Made by a program: the position numbers and the translations under genes. From SFDP01 sp051653625 (GTDB lineage Bacteria > Bacillota > Clostridia > Lachnospirales > Lachnospiraceae), in contig JBOFWM010000021.1 of the NCBI GenBank assembly GCA_051653625.1, positions 1 through 23,285 of the forward strand: DNA of 23,285 nt. Direction: 5' to 3'. Positions 6,308-11,988 of this stretch are shown here, in pieces. The notes beneath the pieces were generated by a model that made no database searches, was not told the DNA's origin, and was given only the letters and a program-made list of their open reading frames with translations. The first letter of the stretch is position 1, and each line of letters opens with the position of its first letter.

Positions 6308-7579
6308 ATGAGTAAAAAACCATTTGTAACAAAAGAAAAATTAGAAGAGATTATCAAAACGTATCCTACACCATTTCATATTTATGATGAAGCGGGAATC
6401 AGAAAAAATGTAAAGGCATTAAAAGAAGCTTTTTCATGGAATAAAGGATTTAAAGAGTACTTTGCTGTAAAAGCTACACCAAACCCATATTTAATTGATA
6501 TTTTAAGAGAGTATGGTTGTGGATGTGATTGTTCTTCTTTAACAGAACTTATGCTTTCAAAAGCTATGGGTGTAGCAGGAAATGATATTATGTTCTCATC
6601 AAATGAAACACCAGCAAATGAATATAAATATGCAAATGATATTGGTGCAATTATTAATTTAGACGATATTACTCACATTGAATTTGTAGAAGAAATTCTT
6701 GGAACTCTTCCAGAAACAATGAGTTGTAGATATAATCCAGGTGGAGTATTTAAAATAAGCAACAGTATTATGGATAATCCAGGAGATGCTAAGTACGGAT
6801 TTACAACAGAACAAATGTATGAAGGATTTAAAATCATGAAGGAAAAAGGTGTTAAGCACTTTGGAATTCATGCGTTTTTGGCAAGTAACACAGTAACGAA
6901 TGAATACTATCCAACATTAGCAAGACAATTATTTGAAGTTGCAGTTTCACTTCAAAAAGAAGTTGGAATTCATATTGCATTTATTAATTTATCAGGAGGA
7001 ATTGGTATTCCATATCTTCCAGATCAAAAAGGAAATGACATACATGAAATTGGTGAAGGTGTTCGCAAAGCATATGAAGATATTTTAGTTGCTGCTGGTA
7101 TGGATGATGTTGCTATTTATACAGAATTAGGAAGATTCATGATGGCACCATATGGTCATTTAGTAACAACTGCTATTCATGAAAAACATACTCATAAAGA
7201 ATATATTGGATGTGATGCATGTGCAGTAAACCTTATGAGACCTGCTATGTATGGATCATACCATCATATAACGGTAATGGGAAAAGAAGATGCTGCATGT
7301 GATCATAAATATGATGTAGTTGGATCTCTTTGTGAAAATAACGATAAGTTTGCTGTAGACCGTATGCTTCCTAAGATTGATAAAAATGATTTGTTAGTTA
7401 TTCATGATACTGGAGCACATGGTTATGCAATGGGATATAATTATAATGGGAAATTAAAATCGGCTGAACTACTTTTAAAAGAAGATGGAAATGTACAATT
7501 AATCCGTAGAGCTGAAACACCAAAAGATTATTTTGCAACATTCGATAATTTAGATATTTATTCAAAATTTGAATTTTAA
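6308..7579 (+). CDS. Diaminopimelate decarboxylase-like PLP enzyme (divergent LysA family)
   Basis: A fold-type III PLP decarboxylase of the LysA/alanine racemase superfamily, 423 aa. The PLP lysine is K55 in YFAVKATPNP. A GCGCDCSSLTEL block follows, matching the usual G.G.D..S.GEL. Further on are NLSGGIG (~228-233), ELGRF (273-277, for the usual EPGR) and GSLCEN (339-344), where C342 matches the substrate-binding Cys supplied by the dimer partner. The usual HIGSQ motif is replaced by H188-AFLASN, so this belongs to a divergent clade. Decarboxylation of meso-DAP to lysine is the likeliest reaction but not certain. An AGAAAGGA ribosome binding site precedes the ATG. It lies behind the TrmB-family regulator gene, probably in one transcript. 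Confidence 0.8.
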   Translation: MSKKPFVTKEKLEEIIKTYPTPFHIYDEAGIRKNVKALKEAFSWNKGFKEYFAVKATPNPYLIDILREYGCGCDCSSLTELMLSKAMGVAGNDIMFSSNETPANEYKYANDIGAIINLDDITHIEFVEEILGTLPETMSCRYNPGGVFKISNSIMDNPGDAKYGFTTEQMYEGFKIMKEKGVKHFGIHAFLASNTVTNEYYPTLARQLFEVAVSLQKEVGIHIAFINLSGGIGIPYLPDQKGNDIHEIGEGVRKAYEDILVAAGMDDVAIYTELGRFMMAPYGHLVTTAIHEKHTHKEYIGCDACAVNLMRPAMYGSYHHITVMGKEDAACDHKYDVVGSLCENNDKFAVDRMLPKIDKNDLLVIHDTGAHGYAMGYNYNGKLKSAELLLKEDGNVQLIRRAETPKDYFATFDNLDIYSKFEF

Positions 7580-7581
7580 TC

Positions 7582-7610
7582 TTGTAATTAATAGCCAAGT
7601 GTGATACAAT
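7582..7610 (+). promoter_or_regulatory. Promoter of tRNA-Leu
   Basis: TTGTAA (7582-7587), a 17-base spacer and TACAAT (7605-7610) give a good sigma-A promoter. It starts three bases after the stop codon of the decarboxylase gene. Transcription should begin about 14 bases before the tRNA at 7631. Confidence 0.7.
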
Positions 7611-7624
7611 ATATCTTGGCTATT
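7590..7624. repeat. 10-bp inverted repeat centred on the tRNA promoter -10 box
   Basis: AATAGCCAAG (7590-7599) and CTTGGCTATT (7615-7624) are perfectly complementary, with 15 bases between them that contain the TACAAT -10 box. As RNA read through from the upstream gene it would form a hairpin without a U-tract. As DNA it could be an operator. Either way it sits between the decarboxylase gene and the tRNA. Confidence 0.7.
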
Positions 7625-7630
7625 AGATAA

Positions 7631-7713
7631 GCAGGAATGGCGGAATGGCAGACGCAGTGGATTCAAAATCCACCGGTGGTGACATCGTGAGGGTTCAAGT
7701 CCCTTTTCCTGTA
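7631..7713 (+). tRNA. tRNA-Leu (anticodon CAA)
   Basis: An 83-base class II tRNA. The acceptor stem pairs GCAGGAA (7631-7637) with TTCCTGT (7706-7712), including a G1:U72 wobble, and the discriminator is A7713. The anticodon arm GTGGA-TTCAAAA-TCCAC gives anticodon CAA (7664-7666), reading UUG leucine codons. A long variable arm (CGGTGGTGACATCG region) is typical of tRNA-Leu. The T arm carries GTTCAAG (T-loop TTCAAGT). The 3' CCA is not encoded. It has its own promoter and terminator. Confidence 0.95.
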
Positions 7714-7720
7714 TGAAAAG

Positions 7721-7761
7721 TGTTGATTTTACTAGAATTCTAGTGAATCAGCATTTTTTTT
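7721..7761 (+). terminator. Rho-independent terminator of tRNA-Leu
   Basis: A hairpin built on the perfect palindrome ACTAGAATTCTAGT (7731-7744), extended by TGTTGATT pairing with AATCAGCA, runs into eight Ts (7754-7761). It starts eight bases after the tRNA 3' end. Confidence 0.85.
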
Positions 7762-7788
7762 ATGAATAAATATAGAAAGGGCTAATTT

Positions 7789-8442
7789 ATGTCTTGTCAA
7801 ATATACGTAGCAAATATTTCGTCTTTAGAAAAGGAAGAACTTTTTGAATTACATTTGAAAAAAATGAATAAAGATCGAAAAAATAAAATAAAAAAATTAA
7901 AACATAAAAAAGATAAAATGAGAGCACTTGCTGCAGGAATTATTTTAGAAAAAGCATTAATAGAATTTGGATGTGAAAATTTTGAGATAGAATATGATCA
8001 GAATGGGAAACCTTTTTTGCCATATGAAGATAATTTGCATTTTAGTCTTTCGCACTCGGGAGAATATGTTTCATGTGTGGTTTCTAATTATCTAGTAGGA
8101 ATTGATATTCAAGAAGAGAAGAAGATTCATAATAATATCATAAAGCGGTTTTTTCATGAAAAAGAAGTGGAGTACTTGACATATTCTAAAGAAAATAAAA
8201 AGGATTTTTTTCGTTTTTGGGCAGGCAAAGAAAGTTATATAAAATTAACAGGGCTAGGTATGAGACAAGAATTAAATTCTTTTTATGTTGATTTAGAAAA
8301 TCAAAGAATACATGATTTAAAAGAAAAAGAATATAGTATTTATATCAAAGAATATTTTATCCTTAAGGGATATGCATTGACCATTTGTAGTTATAAAAAT
8401 GAATTTCCCGATTTTATAAAAAAAATATGGTATAAACTATAG
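7789..8442 (+). CDS. 4'-phosphopantetheinyl transferase, Sfp type
   Basis: Transfers 4'-phosphopantetheine from CoA to a serine of a carrier protein. At 217 aa it has the double-length Sfp architecture rather than the ~120-aa AcpS form. The FSLSHSGEYV segment (~85-94) is the CoA-binding core. GIDIQ (104-108) provides Mg-binding D106, with Q108 where many members have Glu. FRFWAGKESYIKLTGLGM (~141-158) is the signature W..KES..K..G, with E148 as Mg ligand and K152 catalytic. An AAAGGG ribosome binding site lies upstream. No polyketide, NRPS or fatty-acid gene is in the window, so its carrier protein is unknown. The short gap to the amidase gene suggests they may share a transcript. Confidence 0.9.
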   Translation: MSCQIYVANISSLEKEELFELHLKKMNKDRKNKIKKLKHKKDKMRALAAGIILEKALIEFGCENFEIEYDQNGKPFLPYEDNLHFSLSHSGEYVSCVVSNYLVGIDIQEEKKIHNNIIKRFFHEKEVEYLTYSKENKKDFFRFWAGKESYIKLTGLGMRQELNSFYVDLENQRIHDLKEKEYSIYIKEYFILKGYALTICSYKNEFPDFIKKIWYKL

Positions 8443-8518
8443 AGAAATAAAGTATTTATTAGGAACAGAAATTTGAATTTGCAATATAGTAAAGTAAGAA
8501 CAGAAATAGGATTACTAT

Positions 8519-9064
8519 ATGGCATATAAAATTGTATTAGATGCAGGTCATGGTGGGTGGGATAATGGTGCCCAATATGATGGACGAAAAGAAAAAGATG
8601 ATGTATTAAATTTAACGTTAGCTGTTGGTAGTATTTTGAAAAGTTACGGATTTGATGTTTTTTACACAAGAACAGAAGACGTATATGATTCGCCAATTGT
8701 TAAAGCAAGAAAAGCAAATGCATATGATGCAGATTTTTTCGTATCTATTCACAGAAATTCTTCTCCATATCCAAATCAATATAATGGAGTAGAATCATTG
8801 ATATATGAAAAAGGAGGAATACAAGAGAGGATTGCTGAAAATATTGATGCTCAATTAGAACGAGTTGGATTTCGCAATATTGGAGTATCAGAACGTCCGA
8901 ATTTAATTGTATTAAATAGTACACAGATGCCAGCAGTACTTGTAGAAGTTGGATTTATTAATACAGATAGCGATAACATATTATTCGATACGAAATTTTA
9001 TGATATTGCATATGCAATTGCAGATGGAATTACAATGTCTATTTATCCAGAAAATTACAAATAA
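8519..9064 (+). CDS. N-acetylmuramoyl-L-alanine amidase (Amidase_3 family)
   Basis: A 181-residue stand-alone Amidase_3 domain that cleaves the amide bond between muramic acid and L-alanine in peptidoglycan. Zinc ligands and catalytic residues are all present: H11 (LDAGHGG), E25 (GRKEKDD), H78 (VSIHRN) and E143 (VLVEVGFINT). There is no signal peptide, transmembrane segment, SPOR or other wall-binding domain. It must therefore leave the cell by lysis, a holin or a non-classical route, or act in the mother cell during sporulation or on internalised muropeptides. The weak AGGA site at 8506-8509 fits the ATG. It ends at the strong bidirectional terminator shared with the converging gene. Confidence 0.92.
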   Translation: MAYKIVLDAGHGGWDNGAQYDGRKEKDDVLNLTLAVGSILKSYGFDVFYTRTEDVYDSPIVKARKANAYDADFFVSIHRNSSPYPNQYNGVESLIYEKGGIQERIAENIDAQLERVGFRNIGVSERPNLIVLNSTQMPAVLVEVGFINTDSDNILFDTKFYDIAYAIADGITMSIYPENYK

Positions 9065-9106
9065 AAATACCTATCACTTTTGACTTTAAAAGTGATAGGT
9101 ATTTTT
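9063..9106. terminator. Bidirectional terminator between converging genes
   Basis: A perfect 19-bp inverted repeat (9063-9081 and 9088-9106) with a six-base loop. A-rich outer arms on one strand become T-runs on the other, so it can stop transcription from both the amidase gene and the minus-strand gene. It overlaps the last codons or stops of both. Confidence 0.92.
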
Positions 9107-10401
9107 TATAAAGACACAGAATCAAGTGCAAAATCATCGTGTAAGACTTCTTGTTCAGGGAGTGTACAAAGTACTTTTAAAATACGATTTTGAGATGCTG
9201 ATTCCACTTTTAGAATTACATGATCAGTCGTTTCCACTTCATCATTTATTTCAGGCATACGGTCTAGTATTTCTATTACAAGACCACCGATAGAATCATA
9301 ATCTTCGCTTTGGAAATTAGTACCTAATGCACTATTCACATCGTCTAATTTCATTGCACCCTCAATTAAATAGCAATTATGATCTAGTTCTTTAATAAAT
9401 TCTTCTTCATCCGCATCATATTCATCTCTAATTTCTCCAACAATTTCTTCTAGAAGATCTTCTAGTGTTATCATTCCAACACAAGCACCATATTCATTTA
9501 GAACAAAGCAAACATTGCTTAATTTTTCACGCATTTCTAACATAAGATCCGCTGTCTTTTTGTATTCATATGTGTAATAGGCATCACGTATGATATCAGA
9601 GACACAAAAAGTTTCTTTCTCATTAACAAGAATAAAATCTTTAATATTAACGAGCCCAATAATATTGTCTTTTTCTTCTTTATATACTGGGATTCTTGTA
9701 TACATACAATCACGAAAAAGAGTCATCAATTCATCATATGTAGCAGTTTCATTGATTGTTGCCATATCAATTCGTGGGATCATAATATCTTTTGCAACAG
9801 TATCACTAAAATCAAAAACATTATAAATCATTTCTCGTTCTTCTGATTCAATTACGCCGTCCTCATGACTTACATCTACATATGTTTTTAATTCTAATTC
9901 AGTCATAGTTGTTTTTTTATTTGGATCAATGTGTAATAGTCTTAAAATAAAATTTGATAATTTATCAATTATAAAAATAAGTGGCGTCAAAACATACATT
10001 AAATAAAAAATTATGGGAGCATAAGAAAGAGCAATTTTTTCCGCATGTAGAGAAGCTAATGTTTTAGGTACAATCTCACCAAATAAAAGAATCAGCATAG
10101 TAAGAATACCTGTTGCAAGACCAATCGCTACACTACCACCGAGACCAATTGCAAAAGATGTTGTAAGAGAAGATGCTACAATATTTACAATGTTATTGCC
10201 AATTAAAATAGTACTAAGCATTTTGCTTGTATTATTATAAACCTTTTGTAAAATAAGCGCATTTTTATGTTGTTCATCTGCTAAACTACGAATTTTTACG
10301 CGATTAGCCATAGTTAAGGCTGTTTCTGAAGATGAAAAAAATCCTGATAATAATAGTAATATAATTAAAATAATAATTTGTATGACACCAATGGTATCCA
10401 A
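9106..10401 (-). CDS. CNNM/DUF21-CBS-CorC_HlyC membrane protein (hemolysin/CorC family)
   Basis: A 431-residue membrane protein. The N-terminal DUF21/CNNM domain (~1-190) has several hydrophobic segments and the family signature SGFFSSSETALTMAN (19-33). Then come two CBS motifs: ~205-260 (DIMIPRIDMATI, then TRIPVYKEEKDNIIGLVNIKDF) and ~270-330 (CVGMITLEDLLEEIVGEI). A CorC_HlyC transporter-associated domain (~345-420) ends the protein. Relatives are linked to Mg2+ efflux or homeostasis; the old hemolysin name is not evidence of toxicity. The start codon is TTG: the GGAG site at 10414-10411 is nine bases upstream and no ATG lies nearby. It is the only minus-strand gene in the window and forms a single-gene unit with its own promoter. 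Confidence 0.9.
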   Translation of the reverse strand: MDTIGVIQIIILIILLLLSGFFSSSETALTMANRVKIRSLADEQHKNALILQKVYNNTSKMLSTILIGNNIVNIVASSLTTSFAIGLGGSVAIGLATGILTMLILLFGEIVPKTLASLHAEKIALSYAPIIFYLMYVLTPLIFIIDKLSNFILRLLHIDPNKKTTMTELELKTYVDVSHEDGVIESEEREMIYNVFDFSDTVAKDIMIPRIDMATINETATYDELMTLFRDCMYTRIPVYKEEKDNIIGLVNIKDFILVNEKETFCVSDIIRDAYYTYEYKKTADLMLEMREKLSNVCFVLNEYGACVGMITLEDLLEEIVGEIRDEYDADEEEFIKELDHNCYLIEGAMKLDDVNSALGTNFQSEDYDSIGGLVIEILDRMPEINDEVETTDHVILKVESASQNRILKVLCTLPEQEVLHDDFALDSVSL

Positions 10402-10432
10402 AATGAATCACTCCTTTGTTTTTTTACTTTGA

Positions 10433-10461
10433 ATAGTACCTAAAAGTGAAAGGATTGTCAA
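10433..10461 (-). promoter_or_regulatory. Near-consensus promoter of the CNNM/CorC gene
   Basis: On the minus strand, TTGACA (10461-10456), a 17-base spacer and TACTAT (10438-10433) form a strong sigma-A promoter. Transcription would begin about 25 bases before the TTG start codon at 10401. Confidence 0.8.
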
Positions 10462-10516
10462 GTTTTTACAAGTATATGAATATATTGAAAAAAAGAAAGT
10501 ATGGAGAATATTGAAT

Positions 10517-10903
10517 ATGGAAAAGAATAAGAAGATGGAGATGGATAAAACAAGTGTCATTATTAATATATTATTTTTTGTGTTGATTGGATACGTAGTC
10601 TCAATAATTTTATTATTTGTTTTAGCTTTTATACTATTTAAATTTAGTTTGACAGAGTATGTGGTACATTTAGTGATTGTTGGAATTTATATTATCTCTA
10701 GTTTTTTATCTGGTTTTCTTTTAGGAAAAAAAATGGAAACAAAAAAATATGTATGGGGCTTATTAGAAGGTGTGATTTATTTTGGAATCTTGATTGTTTT
10801 ATCGATGGTATTTAAACAGAGCATTGCTTCAATATCAGAACAGGGAATTTCAACATTTTTTATTTGTGTGGTTAGTGGAATGTTGGGTGGTATGATTTCT
10901 TAA
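10517..10903 (+). CDS. Small four-helix membrane protein, TIGR04086-like
   Basis: A 128-residue membrane protein with about four hydrophobic segments: ~18-41, ~48-70, ~80-98 and ~110-126. A charged Lys/Met-rich N-terminus precedes the first. It resembles the putative membrane protein family TIGR04086 of Clostridia, which I recall as often lying near yajC, the SCIFF genes and secDF. That matches the genes 1.2-5 kb downstream here. I prefer the ATG at 10517 because GGAGA at 10503-10507 is nine bases upstream; the in-frame TTG at 10511 is too close to it. ATGs at 10535 and 10541 are also possible. The biochemical function is unknown. It diverges from the CNNM/CorC gene. Confidence 0.7.
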   Translation: MEKNKKMEMDKTSVIINILFFVLIGYVVSIILLFVLAFILFKFSLTEYVVHLVIVGIYIISSFLSGFLLGKKMETKKYVWGLLEGVIYFGILIVLSMVFKQSIASISEQGISTFFICVVSGMLGGMIS

Positions 10904-10910
10904 AAAAATA

Positions 10911-10939
10911 TAGTCATATAAAACAAAACATGATACACT
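10911..10939 (+). promoter_or_regulatory. Putative promoter of the folT riboswitch transcript
   Basis: A TACACT -10 box (10934-10939) is preceded at 17 bases by a weak TAGTCA (10911-10916). It would start transcription near 10946, about a dozen bases before the riboswitch aptamer. Confidence 0.4.
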
Positions 10940-10957
10940 ATAGCTGTCAAAAGAATA

Positions 10958-11054
10958 AGCAGAGTAGGATTTTGTGCGTTAAGTGTTATGAAGACGGGGA
11001 GTTGCTTCGTAAACGAAAAGGAAACTTGCGGTACAATATTCGCATCCCGCTGCT
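10958..11054 (+). promoter_or_regulatory. Tetrahydrofolate (THF) riboswitch aptamer
   Basis: The leader of folT matches the THF riboswitch class. Stem P1 pairs AGCAG (10958-10962) with CTGCT (11050-11054). It is followed by GAGTAGG and the conserved GCGTTAAGTG (10976-10985). P3 pairs TATGAAG (10987-10993) with CTTCGTA (11005-11011). The loop CGGGG (10995-10999) can form the class's long-range pseudoknot with TCCCG (11045-11049), and the conserved GCGGT is at 11028-11032. THF binding is expected to lower expression of the downstream folate importer. Fold and gene context agree, so confidence is high. Confidence 0.93.
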
Positions 11055-11119
11055 ACAGATTTGGAAGGACTCCTATTTTTTGTAGCATACATTTGCGTGA
11101 CAATACAAAAGAAAGGAGG
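11052..11119 (+). promoter_or_regulatory. Candidate expression platform of the THF riboswitch
   Basis: GCTACA (11052-11057) overlaps the 3' strand of aptamer stem P1 and can pair with TGTAGC at 11081-11086, giving a mutually exclusive fold. Inside that loop, CTCCT (11070-11074) is complementary to AGGAG of the folT ribosome binding site (11114-11118). There is no good GC hairpin plus U-run. I therefore infer control of translation rather than termination. Confidence 0.45.
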
Positions 11120-11127
11120 AATTTTTA

Positions 11128-11649
11128 ATGACGAAAAACAAAAGTAAAACAATAAGAATGATTACAACGTTGTCACTTTTAATTGCAATTGAAATTATCT
11201 TATCTCGATTTTTTTCTATACAAACATGGAATTTTAAAATTGGATTTGGATTTATTCCAGTTGTAATAGCTGGTGCATTATATGGACCAATTGCAGGTGG
11301 ATTAGTTGGCGGAATTTCTGATTTTTTAGGAGCCATTATGTTTCCTAAAGGAGCGTATTTTTTCGGATTTACGATTACAGCAATTTTCTTAGGGGTAATG
11401 TATGGTTTGGTTTTAAAGAAAAAACAAACAAATGGTAGGATATTATTCGTTGTATTTATGAATCAAACCATGGGAAGTTTACTTTTAAATACGTATTGGA
11501 TTAGTGTAATAAGTGGCGCAAGTTTTTATTCGTTGCTTCCAACAAGACTTATACAATATGTAATTATCTTTATTGCGAAGTTAATTGTGATAAAAATAAT
11601 ATCAGCAATGATATTACCAAGGTTACATGATTTTAAAATCTTTGACTGA
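11128..11649 (+). CDS. folT: Folate ECF transporter, substrate-binding S component FolT
   Basis: A 173-residue integral membrane protein, the vitamin-binding S component of an energy-coupling factor importer. About six hydrophobic segments are visible, with FIPVVIAGALYGPIAGGLVGGISDFLGAIMFP (~48-79) as the hallmark block of folate-type S components. The N-terminal helix-rich region after a Lys-rich start would dock on the shared EcfT/EcfA module, which is not encoded here. The folate assignment rests on family resemblance plus the THF riboswitch in its leader. The start is supported by the strong AAAGGAGG site (11112-11119). The next gene, scfA, has its own promoter, so folT is probably a single-gene unit. 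No clear terminator was seen after it. Confidence 0.9.
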   Translation: MTKNKSKTIRMITTLSLLIAIEIILSRFFSIQTWNFKIGFGFIPVVIAGALYGPIAGGLVGGISDFLGAIMFPKGAYFFGFTITAIFLGVMYGLVLKKKQTNGRILFVVFMNQTMGSLLLNTYWISVISGASFYSLLPTRLIQYVIIFIAKLIVIKIISAMILPRLHDFKIFD

Positions 11650-11685
11650 AAATTTCATAAAAGACTTTTCCATCAACTTATCCTA

Positions 11686-11694
11686 TGTTATAAT
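11686..11694 (+). promoter_or_regulatory. Extended -10 promoter of scfA
   Basis: TGTTATAAT is a perfect extended -10 element (TGN plus TATAAT, hexamer 11689-11694). The -35 region is weak (TTTTCC-like near 11666-11671), as is common for extended -10 promoters. Transcription would start near 11701, giving a ~29-base leader before the scfA ATG. Confidence 0.7.
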
Positions 11695-11729
11695 ATTACA
11701 GAAAAGTTGGATAAAGAATGGAGAGCGCG

Positions 11730-11873
11730 ATGAAACGTATAAAAACATTAACAACAAGAAATTATAAAGAATCAATGAAAAAAGGTGGATGTGGAGAATG
11801 CCAAACATCATGCCAATCAGCTTGTAAAACATCATGTACAGTTGGAAATCAAAGTTGTGAAAAAGTTAAATAA
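11730..11873 (+). CDS. scfA: SCIFF ranthipeptide precursor (six cysteines in forty-five residues)
   Basis: A 47-residue RiPP precursor. The N-terminal leader (1-19, starting MKRIKTLTTRNYK) is basic. The C-terminal core has exactly six cysteines, C21, C24, C28, C32, C36 and C43, in the fixed SCIFF spacing x2, x3, x3, x3, x6, including the near-invariant CQTSCQSACKTSCTVGNQSC. In the studied Clostridium thermocellum homologue the radical SAM partner makes a thioether link between a Cys and a Thr, reported from memory as Cys32-Thr37; C32 and T37 are both present here at the same numbers. A GGAGAG ribosome binding site lies five bases before the ATG. The maturase gene scfB follows after a hairpin. 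The role of mature SCIFF peptides is not established. Confidence 0.96.
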   Translation: MKRIKTLTTRNYKESMKKGGCGECQTSCQSACKTSCTVGNQSCEKVK

Positions 11874-11899
11874 TAGTTGAGTAATCTCAAACAGAAAAC

Positions 11900-11950
11900 A
11901 GACTCGAATCCGGTGGTAGAAGTTTTAATGTTTCCACCGGGCTCGAGTCT
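11900..11950 (+). promoter_or_regulatory. Very stable intercistronic hairpin between scfA and scfB
   Basis: Arms at 11900-11916 (AGACTCGAATCCGGTGG) and 11934-11950 (CCACCGGGCTCGAGTCT) form a 17-position stem: 15 Watson-Crick pairs, one G-U and one A-C mismatch, with a 17-base loop. The GC-rich arms are exceptional for this AT-rich sequence. No T-run follows (ATTTCAAG), so it is probably a leaky attenuator, 3'-stabiliser or processing stem. That could leave the precursor mRNA in excess over the maturase mRNA. Confidence 0.75.
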
Positions 11951-11988
11951 ATTTCAAGTATTGTAATTTTTAGTATGGAGGAGTTAAA

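Noticed and set aside
7714..7788. tRNA 3' end as an integration (att) site for a mobile element
   Set aside because: No integrase, no direct repeat of the tRNA 3' end, and ordinary housekeeping genes on both sides.
9106..10401. Calling the CNNM/CorC gene a hemolysin
   Set aside because: The name is historical for this family; domain order indicates an ion-homeostasis membrane protein, and nothing in the sequence indicates lytic activity.
10501..10530. Short ORF (nine codons) starting ATG at 10501
   Set aside because: It ends after nine residues in the overlapping frame. The GGAG inside it is better explained as the ribosome binding site for the ATG at 10517.
11650..11729. TTATCC/GGATAA pair around the scfA promoter as an operator
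   Set aside because: Only six bases with a 24-base spacing in AT-rich DNA; too weak to call.
11900..11950. Hairpin after scfA as a Rho-independent terminator
   Set aside because: The stem is strong but is followed by ATTTCAAG rather than a T-run, and no separate scfB promoter is evident downstream.
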